From the NCBI GenBank assembly GCA_036674765.1, contig JARVKI010000103.1, positions 1 to 64,000 of the forward strand: a stretch of DNA of 64,000 nucleotides. The letters are read 5' to 3'. A model generated the notes under the pieces. That model made no database searches. It worked only from the letters and a program-made list of their open reading frames with translations, and was not told the origin of the DNA. This DNA comes from Seiridium cupressi (Eukaryota; Ascomycota; Sordariomycetes; Amphisphaeriales; Sporocadaceae). Positions 54,230 through 64,000 of this stretch are shown here, in pieces (the first letter of the stretch is position 1; every line of letters begins with the position of its first letter). The position numbers were made by a program, and so were the translations under genes.

Positions 54230-55708
54230 GAGGATACTCGTGGCAGTGGTTGTGAATCATAGTACTTTTAACAATGAATACTCATGAACGGGGACTTTCA
54301 GGGCAGGGCTCGGTTATATTTTGGAAGCATCTTCCGATCATACACCGGTACCCACCGAATCTATTATAGGCAGCTGGTTCTTAGTGACATCCCCTCTGAA
54401 ATGCTAAGCTTAATCATGTTCTATTCCTTAATTTATATCCTAAATGTAATATTAGTGCTGGCAACTGTATCGAAGGCTAAGACGCGGATGTTGCTACGTA
54501 TTTATAAGCCAATTTTATCTTAATATAATGATTGTATGCAATACAATTTTAGCAAATATTTAATATATAACTTGTAAGTTCTAACGATAGGTTATAATTA
54601 ATGTTAAACTGGAACGTAATACTATTTGCTGTTTAGCTATTATTTATCATATAAGCTCCTTTAACCTAATGGTTATGCTCGAATTTGAATACAATCAATT
54701 CAATAAGGTAATAGACCATCGCTCGATGTCACTGTGGTAGCAAGGTGGCCTGACTAATCTACCATTGGCTGCTAGTAAACGCGAGGCCAGTATAACGGGC
54801 ACAGCGCTAACTTGGCGGCAAAGGAACAATTTGTTTTTAACGGGAGACTTGCTCTAAAGCCACGTTTTTCTTTTCTCATATACTCAGGAATATTCAGCTC
54901 GGGGCGTTCTGTGGAGAGTGTAATATACCACCAATACAGGAGAGGTCACGAAGTATTTAGGATATGGACTGGGCTTTGGGCACCTGTATATATGTACGGA
55001 GTCATTTTACTTTTAGTTTTACATGCATTCCTACCATTTTTGCCAAGGGCATGGGATTGGGGTTCGATTTGATTTTTCCTCAATGGGAGAGGGGCAGGAT
55101 CTGATCGGATTTAAGATTATGACTATATTCAAAAGGATAGAGGATTAAAAGGGAAAAGGCTGTCTTACGTAGCGCGGAGTTCGTTTTCGTCATTGCATTA
55201 GATTGGAAGGGACTTGGCGGTTAAGGATTTAGGAAATAATTACCTGTCGGTTGCAAAAAGATGGCCGGATAGGTGTACTGTGTCCTGTATTAGTTTGTTT
55301 GAATAGTTTGATACTCTCGCGGCGGAGTTCTGATTACAGGTCTGCATTATATACTTTCTATAGTATAAAGAAATGCCTGAGCTGCAATTGAGGTGCGAAT
55401 TGCACATCTTGCCAAACCTTGACACCCTCCCTACCTTGCTCGATGCATCATATGTGATTGTAGGCTTGAATATACCTCCAGGATATCTTATATGATCATC
55501 TATTACAGCACACCTTAAAACACTCTCCTCGCCAAGCCTTTCGGACTCCGTACCAGCGTTGTTACACAATGGTTAAAATAAATAACATCATAATACAGAA
55601 TACATTGTATGATCAACCGATATACTCAAAGTTTGGTGCATCTTCCATCTCACTTTGTATTATCACCTAGCAAACCAAGTAGGTATATTTGCTTATACCT
55701 CACGTTCG
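54230..55708. other. 1.5-kb AT-rich intergenic region
   Basis: Bases about 54500-54700 are clearly AT-rich with frequent TATA and TTTA. No gene or repeat unit recognised. Confidence 0.5.
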
Positions 55709-57048
55709 TCATTTCTTTTTCCGTGTAGTTCCCGGCATAGGTGTCACAGTGGTATAGTTGCAAGTCGGACAGTAGGTTTCAGTGTCTGGTGTTGCTGGGT
55801 AGCTATCCTGACCATACGTCGTATTGAGCGAGACATCTCCGACAACGTTACCTGACTCTAGGCGGATCCACGTATCGATTTCCAAGTCCTTCAGCTTATC
55901 CTGCGTAGTCAAAAGCTGTCTTGATCCGCGCTCCCAGTTACCGTAACCACCGTATCCAGAATGCTGACCAAAGCATAAGTTGAGCCCGTTGCCTTCAATA
56001 GTCATTCCCGGGAGAAGCGAATCCCACTTGTAGCACCATGTATCGCCGTGATCATGAGCGGAGAAAACTGACATTAGGCCAGGTGTTGAAACAAGTGCCT
56101 GCATGAACGGTCCATCCTGCCCGCCATACGAACAGCTGTCGTCGTTACTGCCATCTTCACACCAACCCTGCGCTTGTTGGGCAAGGGGCACATCATCGTT
56201 GATGCCAGGCTGGTGGTGAGCATCAACTCCCGCTTCTTGGAGAGCCAACGATGCATTCGTTGGAATGTGCACAAACGCCACCGAAGGAATGACTTTGCCA
56301 TGGGCAGCAACAATTTGAGAGTTCATCGCTTCGAACCAATTTACCACACTGATGTCGACCCAATCTGGTTGTCCTACTTGATTGCCGGACTCGTCCAGCG
56401 TTTGGTAGTACCAACCGCCCCTAGAATCAAAGAACCAAAGAAGCAGCTCCGGCGCACAGTCGGAAGTGCTGCACTGAGCATCATAGACAGGCAGATAATA
56501 ATTAGAGATGCCAGACTCCGACCCGAAGACCATCTGTTGGGTTCGAGAATTGGGCCACAAATGTTCGCGGGCGAGGATGGTGGCTCCAGAGACGTTAAAG
56601 TTGTGGTCGTGGTTACCGTAGGTTGAGGCCCATGTCAGGCCGCGCTCAACGATCGGTCCAACAATCTGGTCAACATAGAGGGTACTGTTCTCTAGATATG
56701 TATTCTCGCCAGTTATCAGGTCTCCGTTCAATACAACCAGGCTTGGAGTCTCGAAATCAAGTATCTCGTTCAAGACCTTGACTGAATTAATATCCTGCTG
56801 AGGGCCCCAAGAGTCCCACGCATCTGTACAAACCGCATCAGCTTTTTCGGAAAGATAACCAAGAAGTTGAACAACATACTCTCGCCGAAGTGAAGGTCCT
56901 CAAAGATGGATATCTGGAATGTCCCCTCTGCATTGAAGGTCAGAGGAGCTGTGAGATTGGTAACACTCGTATTCCTCCATGCTGGATCAACCACTGCCTG
57001 CATAGAGACGCCTGTGAACCAGACTAGTTTGAGCAATCCACGAAGCAT
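55709..57048 (-). CDS. Secreted calcineurin-like metallophosphatase
   Basis: Exons 57048-56880 and 56823-55709 encode 427 aa. The intron (56824-56879: GTATGT, GCTGATG, CAG) joins LHFGE to AWDSWGPQQD in phase. A signal-peptide-like start (LRGLLKLVWFTGVSMQAV) suggests secretion. Metal-ligand blocks of the family are all present: IFEDLHFGE (DxH), VVLNGDLITGE (GD), STYGNHDH (GNHD), SVAFVHIPTN (H) and FSAHDHGDTWC (HxH). Several Cys pairs and N-glycosylation sites fit an extracellular or vacuolar enzyme. The closest named relatives are Dcr2-type and purple-acid-like phosphoesterases. Their substrates are phosphomonoesters. The basic C-terminus (TTRKKK) is unusual for a secreted protein. Intact. Confidence 0.88.
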
Positions 57049-57955
57049 GGCAACAGGCGATATACAATCAGCTATCACCAGATTACAGTATAAGAAGCTC
57101 AGGAGGCTCGCTGAGGCATGATTTCCACTCAAGGGACAGCCGTGGCCTAGATATACTTCTCCCAGTGGAGCAGCTGTGAAATTGACGAGAGAACGTTGCA
57201 TCGCGCTGGGTGATAACGCTGCCATATTTGCAAGGCATGTGGTCAAAGGCTTGCATGGTGTCTCACGGTTCTTCGTTTTTGCGGTGTTGCATGCTAGGAT
57301 TAGGTGCGAGGTGTCAGGGGCGTGGCTAAACTAACGCGCCTCAGTGGCCAAGCCGAAGATCGGCAGTGTGTTTACTAATCTTCTTTGGGCATAGTTCTCA
57401 ACGATGTTGCTGCATGCGACCCTCCCCACTTAGGCCAGGGCAAATCGTTCTCACCCAGTCATGGGATTGTCGGGGCCTGTGACTGGATCAAATCTGCAGG
57501 CAAGGCGAATGAACTGTTAACAGGCCTCCTGAAGGGTCCAGCTCTGACATTGCTAAACCACCTATTCGCTCATAGTGAGACTGCCAATTTGGAAGAATTG
57601 AATCGTTGCCATAGCGCTTATAATACACAGTTCTTTCTGCTATAGTCTTTTATGTCCATTTGAACGCTTCAGACAATTAAGCTATTGATGTGAATTATAA
57701 AATGTATATCTGAGAGGTGAACTCTAGGATAAGGAATTCCTCTGTCATAACCAGGTGGTCCCGCTCTAATCAAGATAATCAGGAAGATGTATCTTGACTT
57801 CTTTACTCGATCGAATCCATGGTACCACGCGAATGGCGAGTATTATATCACTTCCATTCGCTTGGAGTTCGCAGAGATCCAGGCCATAATCCGATTAGAG
57901 CGAGAACCTTCAGAGCAACGATGGTCGGTCTTTTGACAACGGGCGGGAAAGGCTG
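57049..57955. other. Intergenic
   Basis: No convincing gene. Confidence 0.45.
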
Positions 57956-58258
57956 CTACTGGTCGTCCTGACGATGTTCTTCAATCAGTGTTCTGATGGC
58001 GGACTTGTTCCGCACTGCCTCCACGATATTCTTTCGTCGGTCGGCATCAATGATACAACGAACCAGTCGGTATTGAATGTAGGTCAACAAATCTGGTTTT
58101 TCTTGGTCGCCGATCGGGTTTTCTGTCTTCCGAGTGGACAGGCTTGGCGGCAGGACATTATTCCTCATTGCAGCTACAGGTATGCTTATTGTCTTTAGTG
58201 TTTGAATTGCGTGAGTACTCCTTATCAACGAGACGTAATTGAAACATAGTATTGGCAT
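57956..58258 (-). CDS. Possible C-terminal gene fragment, unknown
   Basis: A 100-codon frame. The last 75 residues (TENPIGDQEKPDLLTYIQYR, LVRCIIDADRRKNIVEAVRN) read like a real helical protein C-terminus. The first 20 residues may be intron or leader. No domain recognised and no further exons identified upstream, so it may be a relic. Confidence 0.25.
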   Translation of the reverse strand: MPILCFNYVSLIRSTHAIQTLKTISIPVAAMRNNVLPPSLSTRKTENPIGDQEKPDLLTYIQYRLVRCIIDADRRKNIVEAVRNKSAIRTLIEEHRQDDQ

Positions 58259-58921
58259 AGTTTGACTACAGCTGTTCAGCTGTCTACACGCAAAGGGGAA
58301 ACACTGGAGCTGGGAGGCATGATCCTCCTGTTCTGTGGTCTAGCGGGATTTGCTTGGCCCGGACTAACAGTCATGTACTGTTCCAAATCTGTCCTTACTA
58401 TATACAGGCGACGGGTCTTCCACTGTGCCTTGCTGTCACGGCCTCGTCCGGAACTCTCAATCAATATTCCAATCCCATTGGCCTAGCACATTTGGCATGA
58501 CGCTTGTACTTTCTATACATTGTAATCTTGGTCATAGAGGTAGTTTGCATCTAATTCCTATTTTTCAAAACAAAGGATCCAACACTAGAGCAAATTGCAT
58601 ACTTGTCCGATCGACAGAGCCGAATGGCAGCCGGAGGATCTGAGGACAAGGGCGGCAATACCGTCACTCACTTGAAGCAGGCCAATTTTTAGCAGTATGT
58701 ATCAGGATATTAAATTAATATAACGACCATAGCCGGCATGCAGTGGATTACGAGCTTCGTGTGCGCAATAAATGCTTGGCCACTACTATTAAAAACTTTT
58801 GAGGAATTTCACGACGTTCTCAGTGTATAGCTCGGGCGGGGCTGTGCTGGAAAATGACCCCATATGTATAGCGCTCGGAATAGACAATGTCGCTTGCTTC
58901 GCAACCTACCTAAGATCGAGG
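58259..58921. other. Intergenic
   Basis: Short ORFs only; nothing convincing. Confidence 0.45.
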
Positions 58922-59527
58922 CTATCCACACGCACAGTGATCAGTAATCCGAATGGACTTAGTAGATGATTCACTAAGAACTAAACACAAGAGGGAAATC
59001 AGCAAGACTGGAGAAAGGACCGTCCTGGTTACCCTACTGTGTATGCCTGTGGTCATTCTTGACTTAGGAAACTGTGCGGCGTCGGGCTGATTGTCACGGC
59101 AGTTAGCAGATGCAATAGCTGACAGACCAAACTCCCCATGCTGGTCATTGCAACCGACTTTTAGTGTTTCCACAAAGACTCGCATGGCCCCATACGGCCC
59201 CGGCAACCATATCAGAAATGAACCAGTAATAATTCCCTCCACTGTATAGATATACCCATCCCCCATAGCGTAATTGAGGTCCCATTTCCAGCACGCAAAG
59301 CCAACTGGACTATCCGCCATGGAAAAGCTCAAGGTCAATGGTTTCTGCGCTTGCACAACAGAATAGGCGAAATGATAGGTGCTGAACGCATTGAGTGCGT
59401 CGATATATGCATTCTCTTCAGAAGTCGTTTTTTTCTCTGCGTATCGTTCGAGGTTGTCTTCTATCGGTTGAAGCCGCATGAAAACAAGGAAGTACCCGAT
59501 GATACCATCGGGTACGTCGGCCACCAT
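58922..59527 (-). pseudogene. Epoxide-hydrolase-like alpha/beta hydrolase relic
   Basis: The frame carries a mid-to-late part of an epoxide-hydrolase-type protein: ENAYIDALNAFSTYHFAYSV, VQAQKPLTLSFSMADSPVGF, DGYIYTVEGIITGSFLIW and a following YGAMRVFVETLK. The QxxKPxTLxxxxxDSPVG block is characteristic of that family. The N-terminal part with the nucleophile Asp and the HGW/PG motifs was not found upstream, and the C-terminus drifts into unrelated sequence without the catalytic His region. Hence a fragment. The intact enzyme would open epoxides to diols. Confidence 0.55.
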
Positions 59528-60633
59528 CCACTAGAAACGGAATATCCAAGATCCGTGCTAACAAGTCCGTATCTCCAGCAATCCAGTCTCGTCATCTCGG
59601 ATCTTGTGAGCGTCCTCTATTCCATCTGCTGAGAAGCTTTGAGAGCACGAAAACCACAGCATGTGTGTCCGATGCCTAAGGCTTCGTAAGTGAGATCACG
59701 AATCGCCGCCTTCAATTTAATCACAGTCAGAGTATACTGGGAGCGAAGCAGGGATCCCGTGCGCCGTTCCGCCAGGCAGTCAGGTGGTAACGTAGATCTA
59801 CTCCTGTTTCTCATTAGCCTTTTGAGAAGGATTATAAATGGGGTGCACCTGCATGCTGGGACAATTTCATGATTCTGCTGAGCCAGTGGCCATATACGGC
59901 CTGCGGAACGCCACGGAGTTACCTTCCAAAGAAACTCAGTGGGAAGTTTGGCAATAGGACATTGCCTGTGTTTAGGGAGCTACTCGGCTATTATGTAAGC
60001 TAGGTTAGCTAGCTTCAACCTCAGTTGAAGCCCGTCACCATCTTGTGGCCAATTGAACCATTTCACTTCAAGGGAAAAATAAGAGTCTATTGAATAATCA
60101 AGTGAACGCACTCGTAAGCTCCATCTTACGGCAATCTTTCAAAGCCCGCAAGTCCTTGTAAAATAGATTGAATTTCGGCAACACCCCACGTGGCTTTCAG
60201 TAGTCCACATTAGGCCAGAGACGGCGCTAACTATAGCGGCAGACGTGGCTTGGAAATGGGAGCTGAGATGTGCAGAGTGTTTAAAAAGTCGAGGAGCACT
60301 TCCTGGATGTAGTAAGACCTCTTGCCGTCTAGTCAGGCACAGATCTTGGCCCGACCATGGGCAACACCAAATCCAATCAACGAAGCCAATGCGGGTCCGA
60401 CCTTTCCTGAACAGCTATCGCGAGATAAGCTTAAAGTGAGCTTAAAGGGGCTATATGCTTCTGGAGCCGTTCGGTTGACAAATGAACATATTTAGGCTGT
60501 GTAGCGTTGGCCTGGCCCGGAAGCTTCGTGTCGACCATGTCCATTACCAACTACGTAAGCCCTGCTGCTTGTATCATGTCCTCCTAAGGTGGCGAGTTCC
60601 ATTCGCTTTCGCTGTCTATCTTTAAATTTCGCG
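59528..60633. other. Intergenic
   Basis: No gene recognised; no clear continuation of the hydrolase relic. Confidence 0.45.
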
Positions 60634-62501
60634 ATGCAGTTGTCCACTCTGTTAGAGCTTGCACGCGCCCTATTTGCCCTCGTTTTCGTCAATGCTAGCA
60701 AGTGTCGGCCAAAGAGCAATTCTTCCGCCATCGTCCCGACAGGCTACGTCCTATTGAGTTCTTCGAGCAGTGCCTCATCAACGCTTTCGGTATGTACAGT
60801 AAACGACTGTTTGAAAGGTACGCATGCGACGCTCAAGCAGGTATTTGCTTAAGGTGTGTACTAAAACATGAGCAGGGTTCCAAAACGTTGCGGGCACAGC
60901 AAATTGCGCCTCGTACTTTTTAACAACTTTGATCCCCCCCCACAGTGTAAGACACCCACCATGCCATTTTTACTCACATTGCTAAGATCATATCAGTACC
61001 GTTCTAGTCACGGTCACCAGTGCCCAGACCGCTTCTTTGTCTCTGTCCACCACGGAGACAATCACACTCTCCATTACGGCAACCATTGTCATCGACGTGA
61101 TTCATACAACCACCATTGGTGTGACCGCCTTTGAAACGGTCACGGATACACAAACAGATATTGATCATGAGACTACGACCGACTTGGTCGATGCTACCGC
61201 CACCGAAAGCCAGGATGCCACCGTAACGACCACTGAGAATGTGATAGCAACCAAGGTGGAATCTGTCACTTTCACAGATACTGTTTTTACAACAATGATC
61301 GAGACTATCTACACTGACATCACATCTACAATCAGCGTTACCCAAGTCAACACGGATCCCGCTACTACTACCACCACAATCTTTCGTCGATCCGCTCCTG
61401 CTCTAGAGTCTCCTACTCTGACGAAGGTTATGAGGGGTGAATTGATTGATTAGTTGGTTGAGTATCAGAGAGAGAAGTAGAAGGAGATAATCTAGTATAT
61501 GTACATGTGTGTGTGGCTGGGCCACCTGTTTCAACACACATCACTGCCAGATGGGGCGGCGGCTCGTTATGGCACCGGTCAAGTTTCGAGTGCATGCCTT
61601 TGCAATGGAGCCAAGCAAGGTACACCCGTTCTCGAGGCACCTTTAACGACTGTTACTGTGGTGTACACAGGGATACTTGGCAGTTACTGAAACAATTACC
61701 GTTGCTACGAACACCATCACGAACACTGCCGTAGAGACGGAATTCTCGGCTACTGGCACGGCTTCGGCTTTCACGACCGATGCCACGTTGACGAGCACCC
61801 AGACTCAAACGGTTATCGTGACCAGCTTAGCCACGGAAACCGTTATCACCTCAATTGCAACTGCCATTGTTTCCGTAACGGTCGACATCACAACTGAATT
61901 GTCTACCACCAGCACCGAGACACAGACCATCACTGCCTCGACAGACACGACGACCGTGCCTACCGAGACGGACACCATTACCTCGACTACGTCCACAGAG
62001 TCTGTAACCACCATCATCGCAACGATCGACTCGACCGTCATTACGACTGCAACGTTTACATCACAGACATCCTTGCCCACTTGCACGGTTGCAAATCAGC
62101 AACAGTTCCATTTGAAGGTAGTGGGCGGTCAATAAAACGGCCAATAGCTATATGCGACTCAGTGGGGTGATTTTGCGTGGGAATACCCATCTTCCTCGTT
62201 TAGCATTAGCGACGCTTCCTTGTACACTCTGCAAGGAACCGCCCTCTCTGATAACGCGGGCAATGTTTTGAACGAGCGGACCTCACTCCTCGGCAATATC
62301 GGATGGTCATTTGCTCTATTCCGCACCATGGCTGTCACGATCCTAACGGCGTATACGTGTAGTATTACTTCGGGCAACCTGGAGTGCCACTTTGGTACCA
62401 TAGTGGATGCTCAGATGTGTGACTCGAACGGCCCGGCGCTCACCTATGCAATGCCAGGCTGGAGCATGGATTCCAGTTGCACGATAGTTGTAAGGGTATG
62501 A
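60634..62501 (+). pseudogene. Thr/Ser-rich cell-wall glycoprotein, broken
   Basis: A signal peptide (LSTLLELARALFALVFVNA) starts at 60634, followed by a Ser-rich stretch. After a region of probable introns, a Thr/Val-rich block runs 60998-61453 (TVLVTVTSAQTASLSLSTTE...). At 61550-61670 a conserved RYGTGQVSSACLC motif appears. A second Thr-rich block (61685-62090) follows, and then a C-terminal domain (WGDFAWEYPSSSFSISDASL, GNVLNERTSLLGNIGWSFAL, SGNLECHFG). This order is common in ascomycete wall glycoproteins. Lesions: a frame change near 61672 and two in-frame stops, TAA at 62133 and TAG at 62145, in the stretch before WGDFAWEY. The upstream exon borders could not be settled. It is probably one decayed gene; two neighbouring genes is an alternative. 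Confidence 0.6.
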
Positions 62502-64000
62502 TTATTATGTTGTTGTTGCGCTGGAGAGCTATCCTCTCTCAGCGCTCTCTACTCTGTTTTATATACAATACGCACGGACCGTGACAATAGTTACGGTGTC
62601 CGTGGTGCCAGTCTGCTCTTCAGTCTAAACAGGGCTGCGAAATATCATGGCGTAATATCAATGTACCGTTATGTTGTGTTGTTTTATGTACGTCCTGAAA
62701 GTGCTCTCTCTGTCTAGTCGACAAAAATGTTATCTGCAGATACCGACAATATTCAGCATCATGTTGTAGAGTTGGGGTTAAGTCCCGTAGCAACCAGACA
62801 GCCATTTGAAGACATCATCAATCATCCTTTGTGGGCTAGTCGCAGGATGGATCCTGCAAGTCTAACTAGAGTTAAGAATGCAGGATCGAGATGCAGATTA
62901 ATTACGGGCACTGAGAGCCTTGTTGACATCTGTTCCCAGGAGTAGTGATTGACTGGTCGGTCCCAAGTGGCAATCTCCAAGACGCCAGTATAGCCCATCT
63001 GATCCGAAAAATCAAGCGCATCTATCGTTTAGGCATGACCTTGAAATGCTACTCTTTGCCCATTGCGTTTCTTTTCTCCCAGCTGCCGCACCTTTCTTTT
63101 GCACCCACCACTGGTTCCTGGCGACCTTTCAGTATGGCGGCTTCATTTGCACCTGAGAACATGACTTCGAGCGAAACTATCCCATGCATTCTGCAGTTCG
63201 CGAGTGCCACCAGGACATCCGTAGCTGGCATACAGAAAACCAAATTCGCCAAGGGTCTCCCTCCGTCTAGTTCGGACGAGATGCCCTTTTCGACCTGCCT
63301 CTTGAGGTTACCATGGGACCATGATATTATTGAAACAGCTGCCCAGCCACCCCTTATCTCGGACTTCTAGCCACACACACATGCATATATACTAAACTAT
63401 CTCATCTTCCTTCCTCTTCTCTTCTGATACTCAGTCAATCAATCGATTCACCCCTCGTAACCATCCTCCACATTGACACTTGAACTAGTAGCTTGACCTC
63501 TCTAAAGCTCTTCGCCAGTTCTATGGCGATCTCACCTTTGGATCAGCCAACATGGACGATGAACGCGGTGCCCACGGAAGCACAATAGTAGAGCTTGGAG
63601 ACACCTGCAGTGGCGAAACCGGAAAAACGATTGTGGACTTTGATCTAGCCGCAAGGTGAATTGCACGTGCACGGTCGGCACCGAGTACTTCGAAGATCGA
63701 CTTGTCGGTATTGTCAGCAAGACAGAAGCCCTGTGGGAATCAGCACCACTAAGGTTCAGCCGTCAGAAGCTCAAGGTGCCGGAGCAGACACAGATGACGG
63801 GGTCGGCTCTATATTTGATATGCATGCACTGTGTTATTGAACTCCTCCGACCCTGGCCACTTTTCGATTGCATCCAACATATGTAGCAAGACACCCACGT
63901 CAGTTCTTCCATATGCAGCTCTCCATTTCAAGGGACACTTCAGACACTTACCCTTATAGCAGCTGTCCGACCTTCCTGAGTGCCAAAGCTGAGCCAGTCG
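62502..64000. other. Window end, no secure gene
   Basis: On the minus strand a frame open from about 63367 to 63049 reads in a protein-like way (LANLVFCMPATDVLVALANC, RMHGIVSLEVMFSGANEAAI) but has no ATG at its start and no known domain. It may be a gene relic. A plus-strand stretch near 63525-63660 (LTFGSANMDDERGAHGSTIV) is similarly suggestive. I could not join these to any gene. Confidence 0.3.

Overview
The window is nuclear DNA of a filamentous ascomycete (Pezizomycotina). Genes are short and carry few introns. The introns are about 45-100 bp, with GTANGT-type donors, CTRAY branch sites (for example TACTAAT in the intron at 21367-21423) and AG acceptors. The gene content is typically fungal: UstYa-like (DUF3328) proteins, an LDS/RRT8-type membrane protein, a Dal5-type permease, a monocarboxylate-type MFS carrier, a NACHT relic, and cell-wall glycoproteins. 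I cannot name the genus. No rRNA, tRNA or CRISPR array was recognised. The first ~240 bases are extremely AT-rich and look like the edge of a repeat-derived AT island.

Left part (0.7-19 kb, accessory): a TesB-like acyl-CoA thioesterase whose catalytic Asp is replaced by Asn; a disordered protein of unknown function; a broken 3-dehydroshikimate-dehydratase-like gene; a C2H2 zinc-finger protein; a ketopantoate-reductase-like enzyme; a secreted PLA2-like/Stig1-repeat protein with a 1-bp frameshift; a tiny secreted-peptide gene without an ATG; two UstYa-like membrane proteins (the first broken inside its second HxxHC motif); and a CocE-type hydrolase with one internal TGA.

Centre (19-44 kb, mostly intact): F-box/ankyrin protein, small secreted protein, HNH protein, haloacid-dehalogenase-like HAD protein, three-helix membrane lipase-like protein, gamma-glutamylcyclotransferase-like protein, adenine/adenosine deaminase, Dal5-family permease, two conserved fungal proteins of unknown function, an LDS/RRT8-type membrane protein, and a 1404-residue Gly/Asn/Pro/Ser-rich secreted wall protein. 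The deaminase and the allantoate-type permease are divergent neighbours and could share a role in purine/nitrogen salvage. An AATGCT-type microsatellite containing a 100-N assembly gap lies at about 24.4-24.64 kb.

Right part (44-64 kb, accessory): an intact monocarboxylate-type MFS carrier, an intact five-exon short-chain dehydrogenase and an intact secreted metallophosphatase are interspersed with relics of a DUF4267 protein, a NACHT protein, a single-pass membrane protein, a second SDR that has lost its N-terminus, an epoxide-hydrolase-like protein and a Thr-rich wall protein.

The overall picture is a conserved core flanked by two zones in which roughly half of the recognisable genes are broken. 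Several inferred lesions are C:G to T:A changes, but small indels are just as common.
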